Positions 46,119 to 58,799 of a stretch of DNA of 64,000 bases are shown piece after piece. The translations under genes and the position numbers were made by a program. Every line of letters begins with the position of its first letter. The stretch's first letter is position 1. The notes below the pieces were generated by a model that worked only from the letters and a program-made list of their open reading frames with translations, did no database searches and was not told where the DNA came from. Where the stretch lies: NCBI GenBank assembly GCA_027422505.1, contig JAPQWV010001613.1:1-64000 (forward strand), given 5' to 3'. The stretch is from Craterostigma plantagineum. Lineage: Eukaryota; Streptophyta; Magnoliopsida; Lamiales; Linderniaceae.

Positions 46119-46121
46119 TAA

Positions 46122-46662
46122 TGACCATTAAGAAGATTCCCCATTTCAAACGTTGATGCGTACCTAGGATGATGTCTCAGTCTACCCATTCGAAGAAGAA
46201 AACTTGCATCATTCTTCTCATTTATTCTAACCAGCAAACATGAAAACGAAAGATCGGGAAAGTAGATAAAGAAAAATGGCAGCTCTTTATATAATGCTCA
46301 AAAATCGATGCAACGACCGCTTTTTCCCAATCGCCAAACCGAGTGGGCTCAGGTCCACGTCGACCGCCGATTTCGCGGGTTTACTTATTCAAGTGTCCGT
46401 GCTCGTCTCCGGGGTCTTCTTCTCCTTCCCGCCTCTTATCTTCAACCACTTTTACGCTTGTCTTCTTCTTTATCCACTGGCGATTCATTCTGTTGCTGAT
46501 TCTATGATAGACGATTCGTCGTTCCGAAGAATCGACGCGAGAGCTCGCATCTGATCGCCGGTGATGTCAGCCGACGGCTCGTATTGATCGAAATCGGCAT
46601 CAGTCTCCTTTTCTTCAGGGGGAATATCAAGCTTGATGTGGAATTGAAAGAGCTTGATGAAC
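46122..46662. other. 5' region of pyruvate-kinase-like copy B
   Basis: Aligns with 2857-3430. No coding exon shared in frame by both copies; likely promoter and 5' UTR of the gene starting at 46663. Confidence 0.5.
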
Positions 46663-47340
46663 ATGGCTTTATTCGTTATTAAGACGAACGTCTCAGCGGT
46701 CAGCACTCAGCGGTCACTAAAACGAGACCGTGTGGAAGCAGCATACACTTGACACGTAGGCTATGACTGGACAGATATTGGGCTTATATAAAGTGTTTTG
46801 TTGGGCTCACGTGACGGCAGTAAACGGCACCGTTTACGTGGCTTTCGTTCATTGTTGTCAGATACTACTCTCCGCGACAGTCAACCTGAACCATGAATTG
46901 AATCTGGCACGCGCATAACACACTCCCTTCTAATTTTCTCGTCTCAATAATAGATTATTCGGAATATTAAATTGATTGATAGACGACACGAATCTTTTTC
47001 GAGATTCTCTAGAGAATCATCTCAACGAATTAAGGATTTAAAGCTCCGGCTTGGATCATCGTATGTTGTGTGACAGTGTCTTTGTCTGCTGGATTATTCG
47101 GTTCCGTGTTGATTTTTCGTTCAGTTATTTGTTGTTTGGTGTTTACGGGCGTTCAGAATTTGAGAAGTTTATTTGAAGTGGATTAGCGAATCGTGTTGTG
47201 TGTACGTGTTTACAAATTTTTAGCTGCTATCACTTGAAACGAAATCAATTTGAGCTGTCAATTTTTCGGATACATTGTAGCTTTAAAGCTGTATGTTTGT
47301 TTTTTGTATTAGTTGGCGCATTAGATAGCGGTGATGAGGT

Positions 47341-47835
47341 CAGGGTTGTCAACGGGGCGGGTTCAGGGCGGGATCCAATCCCCGTCCCCGTCCCCGCGAG
47401 GCAAACGGGGACAAAATTGTCCCCATCTCCATCCCCGCGGGGATCCCCGCCCCGTTACTATTTTAGAAAAAAATTCAATTTATTTTATTTTAATATTATA
47501 TAAACTATATTTTAATATTATTTAAATTATTTAAAATATTTTAATATTATTTATATTATTTAAAATATTTTAATATTATTTATATTATTTAAGCTATATT
47601 TTAATAATATTTTAATATTTTCAAAGTATATTTTTATATTGTTTATCTTGTAATAAATTGAATATAATATATATTATTTTTATTATCGGGGACGGGCGGG
47701 GAACGGGGCGGGGATATCCGCGGGGAAAAATGTTCCCCCGTCCCCGCCCCGCGGGGGTGGAATAGCGGGGATTCCCCGCCCTATTCGGGGCGGATCCCAC
47801 GGGGACGGGGAATCCCCGCCTCATTGACAAGCCTA
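47341..47835. mobile_element. hAT-like MITE with GC-rich hairpin ends
   Basis: Perfect 8-bp target duplication GATGAGGT (47333-47340 and 47836-47843). Termini CAGGGTTGTCAACGGGGCGGG and, reversed, TAGGCTTGTCAATGAGGCGGG match imperfectly. Outer 100-130 bp on each side are G/C runs (GGGGACGG/CCCCGTCC) that can pair with each other; the middle 200 bp is nearly pure A/T. No coding. Absent from copy A. Confidence 0.82.
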
Positions 47836-48778
47836 GATGAGGTGACGAATGCAGCATCCTTTGTGGACTTGTTCTAATCAACTAAGTGTTCTCTGTAAAT
47901 TGATGATAAATTAAGTCTCTAAATGTAATTTTGCAGGAAATAAGCTGACGAATTATAGTAGGTGCAAGTGCAGTTTGCTCGATTGGGCAACAGAAAATAC
48001 TACTGAATCAGGTGAATCTGTGCTTCTTTTCTTTTTTCATATATGAAGATGTGACGTCTTTATTTTTTGAAGTCTGATCAAGCTAATTTGTTAATGTCCT
48101 ATTTTAGGCCATTTTCTCATATATCAATTGCCTCAACTTGTATGGGAAATCTGCTTTTACCCAATGCATGGTGGGCATCAAAGTTCCTATCCGAGAAGCA
48201 GCACTGTTCTTTTCCAAAATTCTGGAGCAAAGCGCTCTTGAAGAACCATTGCATATGGTGTGCCTCACGGACCCCAGGATAACAAGCGAGATTCTCTTCA
48301 TTCCACCGGTGATTCCGTCGATCAGTTCTGAGATTTCAAACAGTCTGATGTGGTGCAAAAGGAAACAGTTTAGTCCGAGCCATGTGATACAGATCTTACA
48401 TCAACTCCTTCCGAGCAGAGGCATCAAGATCATCTTTTTGGTAAGTTGAAGGTTGTTCAGTTGCATGTTCTAGCAATGGAACAGTGGAATGCCCCTAGGC
48501 TTAAAATGGTTCACAGGTATGTAGGTATCTTTTACAAGTATTTTCTGAGTTTTTTTCGACCAAATATAGCTTGAGTGTTCGATAAAGCTACTGGGTGTAA
48601 TAAGTTGATTTGTTCACTTGCCCTTCTCTGATAATCTGAATAAGTTTCTTGAAATATTATTTGGCAGAAATTACTCTGAAAGTTCAAGAAACTTAGTGCA
48701 CTATTTGGCACTAAAAAGCCTCGATGCAAAGTAGCTTGTGGAAGAACTCTCTTCAAACGGACTTCTGAATCTAGAGAC

Positions 48779-49614
48779 TGTTGGGTTTAAATTAATTGAA
48801 GTTTGGACTTTAATTAAGTGGGCTTGTGAATGTGAATTTTTTGGAGTTAAATTAATGAGGGCTTTGTAGTAATTGGGCCTACCGACAAAATCCTTCTAGA
48901 ATGATTCCATATGGTGGATGGAAAAGAACAAAGCAGTTCAACTGCTCTCATTTCCATCGTCACTCATTTTGTAATTATTTTAATTAAATATAAGGATGAA
49001 TAGTTGCTTGAATAGTAACTGGTCGGGAGCCATGTGGGTAAAATTTCTTATTTAATAAGGTTCTTCCCAGCAACAAGAGAGAGAGAAGAGACGAGGGAAA
49101 AGAATTTTTTAATATAACTTATTTCACAGTTCACATAACCCATGCACAGTTGTTCATCATCACTTCTAATGTTCAGTGTTCGCCGTGTGATTAAGGTTCC
49201 AGTGCAGGCTATAATCACGTTTTCGTTGTATCCTGAGAAATAGACGCTCACGAAAATCTCTTGCACTTACGCAGCGAGAGAGAATCTGTTTTAAGGAAAT
49301 TGTGTTGAACACAAGCCTCGAAAAATTAATACAGATATTTCTGGTCGGTCGTGCAGTTCTGGTCGGTAGTGCAATTCTGGTCGGTCGTGCAGTTTTCTTC
49401 AGTAGTGCAATTCTGGTCGGTCGTGCAGTTTTCTTCAGTAGTGCAATTCTGATCGGTAGTGCAGTTCACTTCGGTAGTGCAATTCTCCTCAGTGGTGCAG
49501 TTCACTTCGGTAGTGCAATCCTGTGGTCAAACCAACAGTAGTGTAATCCTGTGGTCAAACCAACAGTAGTGCAATCATGTGGTCAAACCAGCAGTAGTGC
49601 AACTTTGTTTAACA
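48779..49614 (+). repeat. 5' LTR of the minisatellite Copia
   Basis: 836 bp; longer than its partner mainly because of extra repeat units in its 3' third. Confidence 0.88.
49340..49605 (+). repeat. ~20-bp minisatellite within the LTR
   Basis: About a dozen degenerate units of the form TTCxGGTCGGTxGTGCAG / TTCAGTAGTGCAATTC, with a related subset TAGTGCAATCCTGTGGTCAAACCAACAG. A shorter version is at 54688-54853 in the 3' LTR. Confidence 0.85.
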
Positions 49615-49633
49615 ATCTTAAAACAGAATCGCA

Positions 49634-52600
49634 ATGTCAGACAACGTGGACTCCGCCAACAACCAAGGATCTATGAGGAACGAAGAAAACACTGCCGTTT
49701 TCCCTACTACCGTTGTTATCCCCACTGCCATACCTGCGGTTACGAAGCCGAACGTACTGGTCAACCACCTGGAGAAGCCGGAGAAATTTACGGGGACAGC
49801 CTCAACATTCAAAAGATGGCAACAGAAGATGCTCTTCTACCTCGCCACGCTGAAGCTGGCAACATACTTGAAAGAGGTCCAGCCTAAGGTAAACGATGGC
49901 GAGACGAACGCTGAGGTCGTGAACGCTGTTGACGCATGGAAACACTCTGACTTCCTGTGTCGTAATTATATTCTGAATGCCCTAAGCGATACTCTGTACA
50001 ACGTGTATGGTGCGGTCGCTACTACAAAGGAATTGTGGGAATCGTTGGACCAAAAATATAAAACTGAGGATGCCGGCACAAAGAAATTTGTTGTCGGACG
50101 GTTTCTTGATTATAAGATGGTCGATTCCAAGACTGTGATCAGTCAGGTGCAGGAGATCCAATTGATCTTGCACGAGATCCTTGCAGAACGAATGGTTCTA
50201 GTGAATCTTTCCAAGTTGCGGCTAGCATTGAAAAGCTGCCGCCGGGCTGGAAAGACTTAAAAAACTATCTCAAAGCATAAGCTGAAGGAGATGTCTTTGG
50301 AGGATTTGATTGTCAGACTTCGAATTGAAGAAGACAACAAAAGGTCGAAAAAGAGAGTCTCGAGCTCATCTGAACCGAAAGTAAACGTGGTGGAGTACGG
50401 CTTAAAAAGGGCAAAGACGCGGTTAAACCTAAAGCAAAACTTGGGGCGATCGGAGTAAGCCGAACTATAAGTTCAAGGAAAAGTGCTTCAATTGTGGCAA
50501 ACTAGGCCACAAGTCGTCGGACTGTCGACTTCCAAAGAAGCGCCACGAGGCCAATATGGTGAAAGACATCACCAAAGACGTTGAGGACTTAAGCCTTGTC
50601 GCGGTGGTCTCGGAAGTAAATATGATCGGATCCAATCCAAAAGAGTGGTGGATCAATAACGGTGCGATGAGACATGTGTGCACCAATCGAAGTCTTTTCA
50701 CGGCTTTCGAGTCAACTGATGGAGAAAATATTTATATGGGCAATTCGGTGACTGCGACCGTCGAAGGAAAAGGCAGCGTGCTGCTCAAGATAACGTCCGA
50801 AAAAATACTAACGCTGAAAGACGTGTTGTATGTACCTGAAATACGCAAGAACCTTATATCGGGATTCTTGTTGAACAAGCACGGTTTTCGTATTGTTATT
50901 GAATCCGACAAATTGATATTGTCAAAGTCGGGAGGGTTTGTAGGAAAGGGCTGTGCTACAGACGGTTTATTCAAGTTGAATGTAATGACTGAGGTCAATC
51001 AGATGAATAAAAATAATTCTTCTGTTTACCTGCTTGAATCTTCCAATTTATGGCATGGAAGACTTGGTCAAGTTAATTTTGATTCGATACGTCGTTTAAT
51101 TAACATGAACCATATTCCTAAATTCGATATTGATTCGAAACATAAATGTGAAGTTTGCGTTGAAGCAAAATTGACGAGATCGTCATTCCCCACGGTAATA
51201 CGAATTACTGAACCGCTTGAATTAATTCATAGCGATGTGTGTGATTTGAAATACGTTCAATCACGGGGTGGAAATACGTATTTTATAACGTTTATTGATG
51301 ATAGCACGAAATATTGCTATGTGTATTTGCTAAAGAGCAAAGACGAAGCGTTAGAAAAATTTATTCTATATAAAACCGAAGTTGAAAATCAACTCGGTAT
51401 GAAAATAAAACGATTTAGATGTGATCGAGGTGGCGAATATGAAGCCAATCGGTAACTTTTGTGCGGAGCATGGTATTATTCATGAAGTGACCGCTCCATA
51501 TTCACCTCAATCGAATGGGGTCGCTGAACGAAAAAATTGCACATTGAAAGAAATGATGAATGCGATGTTATTAAGTTCAGGCTTGCCACCCAACATGTGG
51601 GGGGGGAAGCAATCTTGTCGAGTAATTACCTTTTGAATAGGATACCTCGAAAGAAAGAAAATAAAACTCCTTATGAGTTATGGAAAGGAAAGACGCCATC
51701 CTATCAACATTTGCGAATGTGGGGGTGCCTGGAGAAGGTGGCCGTACCTACGCCTAAGGTAATAAAAATTGGTCCCAAAACGGTGGACTGTGTTTTTATT
51801 GGATATGCACATAATAGTATGGCATATCGGTTTCTTGTATATGATTCGAAAATATCGAATATAAACAAGAACTCTATAATGGAATCGAGGAATGCATGTT
51901 TCTTTGAAAATATATTTCCGTATAAGTCCAACGATGGACCGAGTTCGTCTAAACGAACTAATGAGGAAACTGAAGATCCTAGTCCGATTCTAGACGTTAA
52001 ACCGAGGCGGAGCAAACAAGCGAGAATAGAGAAATCATTTGGTGATGATTTCGTAACATATTTGCTCGAAAAGGAACCACAGACTTATGATGAAGCAGTG
52101 AGCTCCACGGAAGGACTTTTATGGAAAGGTGCCATTAAAAGTGAAATTGAGTCTATTTTACAGAATCATACTTGGTAACTAGTTGATCTCCCAGAAGGAT
52201 GCAAACCTTTGGAATCCAAATGGATTTTTAAAAGGAAAATGAAACCTGATGGTTCGATTGATAAGTATAAAGCCAGACTTGTTATCAAGGGATACAAGCA
52301 ACGTGAGGGCTCCTGTGACGAGAATAAATTCGATAAGGATGATACTTGCTATCGCGTCCTTAAGAAATTTGGAAGTACATCAAATGGATGTAAAAACAGC
52401 TTTCTTAAATGGTGATCTAGATGAAGAGATCTATATGGAGCAACCTGATGGTTTTCGTGCTCCAGGAACAGAAAAGAAAGTGTGTAAATTAATTATGTCA
52501 TTGTATGGTTTGAAACAAGCCCCTAAGAAGTGGCATGAAAAGTTTGACCATGCAATGATAACGAGTGGTTTTAGAATCAATCAGTGCGATAAATGCGTTA

Positions 52601-53538
52601 TCGTAAGGAAACAGACGATGACTATGTCATTTTGTGTCGGTATGTCGACGACATACTCATTGTTGGTAGTAGTGACAAAATTGTCAAATCTACCAAGAAT
52701 ATGTTGAATTCAAATTTAACATGAAAGATATGGGACTTGCGGATGTGATTTTAGGGATTAAATCACGAGAACGAGTAACCGTATTGTTTTGAGTCAAGCT
52801 CATTATGTAGACAAAATTCTCGAGAAACTCGGCAACAATGATACTGGCATCGCCAGAACGCCGTTAGATAATAGCGTGCAATTGTCGAAAAAACACTGTG
52901 AGGGTGTTTCTCAAGTAGAATACTCACGGATTATTGGAAGCCTTATGTATCTAATGAGTTGCACTAGGCCAGATCTTACTTATGCTATAAGCAAACTGAG
53001 TTCATATACGAGCAATCCAAGTGCGGAACATTGGACCGCTATTATAAGAGTTATGAGATACTTAAGGTATACTCAAAATTACGGATTGCATTATGGTCGA
53101 TATCCTGCTGTGATAGAAGGTTACACAAACGCGAATTGGATATCTGATACAGAGGACTCGAAAAGCACCAGCGGCTATGTATTTACACTAGCTGGGGCTG
53201 CTGTGTCGTGGAAATCCTCGAAACAAACTGTTATAGCGAGATCCACTATGGAATCAGAGTTCATTGCCTTGGATAAATGTGGAGAAGAAGCTGAATGGCT
53301 ACGCCATTTCGTGGAGGATATTCCTAAGTGGGAAAAACCCGTGCCACCTATATGCATACATTGCGATAGCCAATCGGCGATTGGACGAGCACAGAATACT
53401 ATGTATAATGGTAAGTCGAGACACATACATCATCGACATAATACCGTTAGGCAACTGCTCTCAACTGGGGTTGTCTCGATTGATTATGCGAAATTAACGA
53501 ATAACAATTGCGGATCCGCTAACCAAATGGTTAAATAG
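49634..53538 (+). pseudogene. Copia gag-pol, broken, protease Asp lost
   Basis: Gag 49634-50260 (MSDNVDSANNQGS, UBN2-type, FTGTASTFKRWQQKM) with CCHC knuckle CFNCGKLGHKSSDC at 50484-50525. Protease at 50645-50680 reads WWINNGAMRHVC; the family's catalytic D-(T/S)-G is N-N-G here. Integrase 51040-52170 (LWHGRLGQVNFDS, SDVCDLKYV, CDRGGEYE, NGVAERKN, FLNRIPRKKENKTPYELWKG). RT 52200-52780 with YVDDILIV at 52641-52664 in a shifted frame. RNase H 52789-53538 ([41 protein letters not shown]). Breaks occur at about 50260, 51455, 51610, 52178, 52340 and 52620. Dead copy. Confidence 0.88.
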
Positions 53539-54128
53539 AGATGCGATTGAAAGTTGACGAAAGGAATGGGCTTAAAGCCATAAAGTATAAAAGTGCTAAG
53601 AAGGAAAACCCTACCTATGTGACTGGAGATCCCAAGATCTAGGTTCAACGGGACAACCTAATCTTAGGACTTGGTATCACTGTGGGGGATAACCCTGCTC
53701 ATTCCTGTCACGAAACAGCGATGGTGGAAAAGGCTAGCATTATGATACTTTAATGACTATCATAGAGTATTAATAGAAAATACTCACAATGTGAGAAGTC
53801 ACCTATGTTAGGGAGTAGTGGGGCCGCTTCAAAGGAGAACTAAAAGGCTTAGTTCTTTAGAAACCCTCGCAGAATCAGGAACGTGTCCATGGCCAAAATA
53901 GACAAAACTATGAGAACGAACAGAAATGTTTTCTGTGTAGTGTACGTGGGCTCGTGTACACAAGAAAGTGGGACAGTTCAAAGACATCGCGTTCTACTGG
54001 ACTGCTAGTAGACTAAGCGTACTCAACAAGGAGAAAGTTCAAATGGAAAACCCATACTTATCTCTATGCAGAAATCAGATGATGAACACTAATTGTGAAT
54101 CCAAACAATTCCCCTTCATGTGGGGGAT
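53539..54128. other. non-coding region between pol and 3' LTR of Copia
   Basis: Follows the RNase H stop and ends at the polypurine tract. No open frame of note and no similarity to host genes. Confidence 0.6.
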
Positions 54129-54413
54129 TGTTGGGTTTAAGTTAATTAAAGTTTGGACGTTAATTAAGTGGGCTTGTGAATGTGAAACTTTGGAGTTAAA
54201 TTAATGAGGGCTTTGTAGTAATTGGGCCTACCGACAAAGTCCTTCTAGAATGATTCCATATGGTGGATGGAAAAGAACAAAGCAGTTCAACTGCTCTCTT
54301 TTCCATCGTCACTCATTTTGTAGTTATTTTAATTAAGATGAATAGTTCCTTGAATAGTAACTTGTCGGGGGCCATGTGGGTAAATTTCTTATTTAATAAG
54401 AGTTCTTCCCAGC

Positions 54414-54444
<31 letters not shown>

Positions 54445-54863
54445 CGAGGGAAAAAGAAATTTAATACAACTTATTTCACGGTTCACATAACCCATGCACA
54501 GTTGTTCATCATTACTTCTAATGTTCAGTGTTTGCCGTGTGATTAAGGTTTCAGTGCAGCCTATAATCACGTTTCGTTGTATCCTAAGAAATAGATGCTC
54601 GAAAATCTTTTGCACTTACTTAGAGAGCGAATCTGTTTTAAGGAAATTGTGTTGAACACAAGCCTCGAAAAATTAATACAGATATTCGGTAGTGCAGTTC
54701 TGGTCGGTAGTGCAATTCTGGTCGGTCGTGCAGTTTTCTTCAGTAGTGCAATTCTGATCGGTAGTGTAGTTCACTTCGGTAGTGCAATTCTCCCCAGTGG
54801 TGCAGTTCATTTCGGTAGTGCAATCATGTGGTCAAACTAGCAGTAGTGCAACTTTGTTTAGCA
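54129..54863 (+). repeat. 3' LTR of the minisatellite Copia
   Basis: 735 bp; has a longer (AG)n tract (54418-54444) and fewer minisatellite units than the 5' LTR. Confidence 0.88.
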
Positions 54864-56249
54864 GATACCGTGAACCCACACGTTCTATCAAGTCTTTCGA
54901 ACTGTATCCAAATGCTCCTCGATTTGGTATCAGATTCATTGCGTAATGAAAATATTCAGATGACACACTTACTCTTCCTCCTAAAAGTTTACCAGATCAA
55001 ATGGTGGAACTCACTGTGACTAAAATGAAGAAAAGGGCGTCTTACAATAGAGATTTACTTTTGGGAGCACTTCAAGGCCAGAACCGAACTCATATCACGG
55101 TAACTATTGGCCTAGAGGCAGCTGAAAATGATGCGATCCTAACCTGTCTCATTAATGCAGAGGCCTCCATTTTTCGTATCAACTGTGCGCATGGAGACAC
55201 AAAAACTTGGATTAATATAATCCGAAAGGTGAAGGGGATCTCTCAGATGCTAGAGAAACCCAGTAAGATTCTCATGGATCCAGCTGGGCCGAAGCTTCGA
55301 ACAGGGAAATTGCAAGATGGTCCTTGTGTGGTAAAAATCTCACCGAAAAGAAGCTCGATTGGTGGTTTGTTAAGTCCAGCAAAACTTTGGCTATCTCCAT
55401 CTGAAGCAGGTCCGCAGCCTCCTCACCTATCGCCCGATGCAATTCTCTATGCTACGAGTAAAAGGTTTTTCAAAAAGGTTGACATAGATGACACAGTGGG
55501 TTTCCGTGATGCCCGAGGTAAACATAGAAGTCTATGAATTACAAGCAAATATCCCGTTCAGGCTGGTGTTGGATTCATGACTGAGTTGAGAGAGACTTCT
55601 TATGTTGAGTCTGGCACAGAGTTATACATAAAGAAGTAGGAGAAAAAATCTTCTGTTGGACACATCATCAACTTTCCCCCTGCAGAACGGTTCATTCGGT
55701 TGAATGTTGGTGACTTGCTGACAATATCTCGAGATAGCTCGAACGAAAATGGTAAACCGACCTGTTCAGAAGCTACTACACAGAAGATATCTTGCCCATC
55801 TAGCTATCTATTCGATTAGGTCAACCCTGGAGAACCCATTTCGTTCGATGATGGAAAGATATGGGGTGTCATAAAAGGAACCAACAATTCCGAAGTAGTT
55901 GTCAATCACCCACACGAGCCTAAAAGGTTTTAAGCTTGGCTCTGAGAAGTCCATTAACATCCCATAGAGTGATATCAAATACGTAGGCCTCACTTCTAAA
56001 GACCTCAAGGATCTCGACTTTTGTTTCCCGGAAATTTTTAGTGCGACCTTCAGATCGACGGCAGCTTAAAATTTTGGATCTTTCCAATGATTTTCGTGTT
56101 TTTTTGCATCTTCGTTTCTTTGTTATTTTTTGGAACACATGCCTAATCCATACTTGTTACTCAAGATCAAGCTCTTGGCGAAGATGAAGACGAAAAGTTA
56201 GGTGACCACAGCCTACTGAATTTCTTATTGCTTTGAATTTTGCAGTAAC

Positions 56250-57642
56250 TTTTGGTGTTGAGTATACACTCCATGTCTGCTTTAACCTCAGAATCTGGTG
56301 TAAAATCTACTGATTCGGGATACGAATCGTACTGTTTCATCCATGGTGCAAAATCTTGTAAAGGCGACTCTTCAAGCCCAAACGTGATTCACAGTGCAAA
56401 ATGGTGGTTGAACAATCATGGACTTGTTTCATCGCATGATGAACTGAGTTTGTCGGAGGCAGAGGTGAAGCGAGGTGAATTCGAATGACGTTAAGCCATA
56501 TGAAGAAGAAAACATAGAGAAGCAACTCATTGATGAATGTTATGCTTCTTTTTCCAAACATGAATCTTCGTTCTCATTGCAAGAAGTCAATCAAGATTGC
56601 TCATTGCAAGAATTTGGATGTATGATGAGCGATGACCATCTTCTCTCAAATGCCTACTCTATGGATTTCGAATCATTCGGGTCTATCCTTGTTGAAATGT
56701 CAGAGAATCTTTCATCTGATTTGGATTCGCATTGGATCGAACACAAGAAGATAGAACCGTGGTGGCAAACAGCTGATAAAATGGATGTAGGATTGAATGT
56801 TTCTCAAAGGTCACCTCATCACATTGGTAAGCCTAGTCTTGCAGAAAAGGTGTCATCAGATAGAGATCTACCTCGATTTCACCAAGTTGAACATTTAAAC
56901 ATCGAAGAAACGAATATCTCTCGTGGAAATCTTGCTTCAGTCACACACACAAATATTTCCCTCCCTCATGAAGAAATGGTACTTCGGTAGTTAAAACCAA
57001 GGTTGAAAAGAATGTACCTGCACAATGCCTGGAATATGAGCCTAAAGGAACTTCCAGGTATTTTTCTCAATGTCAAAAGTGAAACACTCGTAAAAGACGT
57101 AAACCTTCTTCCTTCCGCAAAAACTGTAAGGTGTCTGCAATCTTGTTTTCGCCCCCGCAGCGGCAATAGGTTCAGTCCAGCCAAGGGGTATCATCATCTT
57201 CATCGGATACCTCTGAGCCAACCAGTGGTAATCTCAGCAGAGCCCAGCTGTTAAAAGCACTGTGCCATTCCAAAAACGTGCTAGAGAGGCTGAAAATTTA
57301 GCCCAAGCAGCTTGCGACGAAAAGGATCACATGATAAACCTCTTTTCCAACAAGCTTCTTGCCTCTTTGCTTATAGACAATGGCTTCGCTTATTGCAACT
57401 TGAGACGATATGCCTTACGCTCAAGAGCAACGATCATGCCAAATCTCTTACCGCTCCAAAATTCTCAAAATGGCCTCGTACTAAAGGCAACAAGACAACA
57501 TCAAAAGGCAGGCTCGGTAAAGAACCCTGGACGACCTAAACGCTCTGTATGAAAATGTGCTTGCTTTTGCTGCGGTATGAGCCTTGTCGGTGCTGGATTT
57601 TTGGTTGGTTTGACTATTGGTTGGTTTTCCCCGGCTTTCTAA
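56250..57642 (+). pseudogene. conserved plant membrane protein of unknown function, copy B
   Basis: Paralogue of 7326-8577 with the first segment that copy A lost: SALTSESGVKSTDSGYESY and KWWLNNHGLVSSHDELSLSE (56270-56465). Then FGCMMSDDHLLSN, SHWIEHKKIEPWWQTADKMD (about 56725-56785), LPRFHQVEHLNIEETN, the helical AREAENLAQAACDEKDHM (57280-57340), LASLLIDNGFAYCNL and LRRYALRSRATIM in alternating frames, a basic KNPGRPKRSV (57520-57549) and a C-terminal membrane segment (57560-57642). At least four frame changes, including TGA at 56487. Role unknown; family resemblance is recalled, not computed. Confidence 0.65.
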
Positions 57643-57682
57643 AAGCAAATATATATCTCGATGTTGTTGTATATGACTTAGA

Positions 57683-58240
57683 TAGTACTGTCAAAACGGG
57701 CCGGCGGGGCGGGCCGGCCCGTAGCCCGCCAAGCCCGCCGGTGGCGGGTGCGGGCGCGGGTAAGCCCGCCTCCTGGAGGGCCTGGAAATATAAGGCCCGC
57801 CCCGCCTGCGGGCGGGTAGCGGGCCTGGCGGGCTTAGCCCGCCAATTTCAAGAAAAAAATTAAAATCAGAAAAAAATATAAAATAAGAAAAAGAAAGAGA
57901 AAATAATAAAAAATTAGGAAAAAAATATTATAAAATTAGTAAAAAATAAACAAAAATAAAGAATTTAAGTTTAAAAAATATCTAATTTTATAAACTTTTT
58001 TAATATTAATTTATTTATGTTATTAATTACCAATTATAGCTAAAAAATATAAAAATAACCATAATTTACTTGTAAATCTTATATTTTAAAAAATATTATA
58101 ATATTTAATTTTCAGGCGGGCTTGCCCGCGGCCCGCCGGGCCCGCCCCGCCAAAGCCCAAGGCCCGCGCGGGCATGCCCGCTCAGGGCGGGCCTAAAAAA
58201 TAGAGCCCGCCCCGCGGGGCAGGCCGCTTTGACAGCTCTA
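57683..58240. mobile_element. hAT-like MITE, GC-rich hairpin ends, private to copy B
   Basis: Perfect 8-bp target duplication GACTTAGA (57675-57682 and 58241-58248). Termini TAGTACTGTCAAAACGG and, reversed, TAGAGCTGTCAAAGCGG. Ends are rich in GGCGGGC/GCCCGCC and can fold on each other; the middle is A/T-rich. Copy A retains the empty site at about 16796-16803. Same design as 47341-47835 but a different family. Confidence 0.85.
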
Positions 58241-58248
58241 GACTTAGA

Positions 58249-58799
58249 CCAGCTGTTATATATGTATAATGTAAACGGTCTAGGGTCTTTCAAGATGGTA
58301 TTCCACAGAAATTTCTCAAGTATATGTATTTAAGCTATGTCCCAAGAGTTTGTCTGGGCTTTCGATACTATGTTCTTATTAGGCGTGTCTCTGTGGTTAA
58401 TGGTTGATTTTAAAGCGTCCTTTATTTTTATGTTACTTCTTTCTTCCTAAGCCTGTGAAATTTCTGCAGACCATATATATGAGGTGAATGGTGGTTTTCG
58501 CTCGTAATTCTTGAAATTAGTTAAGTCAGTGCCAAGGAGTTCTGCAAATTCAAAGTTGAATAAACATCTGCGAAAATAAAATTCACAACTGAAACTCGAA
58601 AACAGAAAATCGAAAATAAATTATCAATTTGCATATTGGGAAAATCAATGTTGCCTAGGATATTTTTGAAAAGTAAAATGAGTTCGACAGTAGGAAAAAA
58701 ACTCCGCTGAATTCCAAAACACGGATTACTAACTTTCAACTTTAAATTAATTGCACAAAGAAACATTTACTTTAACGAACTTGGTTTTTCTAAACTATT
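58249..58799. other. 3' continuation of duplicated block B, no gene
   Basis: Aligns with 16800-17352. Non-coding. Confidence 0.6.

Larger units (their letters stand above)
48779..54863 (+). mobile_element. Copia retrotransposon with minisatellite-bearing LTRs
   Basis: LTRs 48779-49614 (836 bp) and 54129-54863 (735 bp), TGTTGGGTTTAA...CA, with target duplication GAGAC / GATAC (one mismatch) and polypurine tract ATGTGGGGGAT (54118-54128). The gap between the 5' LTR and the gag ATG is only 19 bp and lacks the usual Met-tRNA primer site. Copy A has the empty site near 4361. Polyprotein is on the plus strand, followed by about 590 bp of non-coding sequence before the 3' LTR. Confidence 0.9.
46663..56067 (+). 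pseudogene. plant pyruvate-kinase-like protein, copy B, split by TEs
   Basis: Paralogue of 3431-5516. The ATG at 46663 opens MALFVIKTNVS. A hAT MITE (47341-47835) lies in the first intron region and a Copia element (48779-54863) splits the N-terminal coding part: KLKVVQLHVLAMEQWNAPRL before it (about 48442-48505), DTVNPHVLSSLSNCIQMLL just after it (54868 on). The barrel start is present (HITVTIGLEAAENDAIL, RINCAHGD, KILMDPAGPKLRTGKL with the PK-type K-L-R-T-G intact), then LNVGDLLTISRDSS and [20 protein letters not shown]. The gene is truncated after SKDLKDLDF like copy A, and has stops and frameshifts (for example at 55537). Non-functional; truncation predates the duplication. Confidence 0.8.

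Noticed and set aside
46485..46706. Minus-strand frame with acidic residues near the kinase start
   Set aside because: Antisense of the 5' region; copy A encodes a quite different peptide in the same place, so no selection on this frame.
48138..48449. 103-codon frame that looks protein-like (LHMVCLTDPRITSEILF)
   Set aside because: The frame that joins the downstream pyruvate-kinase-like exon is a different one (DTDLTSTPSEQRHQ...KLKVVQLHV); this one is not maintained in copy A.
49340..49605. CRISPR-like regular repeats
   Set aside because: Units are adjacent, degenerate, without unique spacers, and lie in a plant LTR; a minisatellite.
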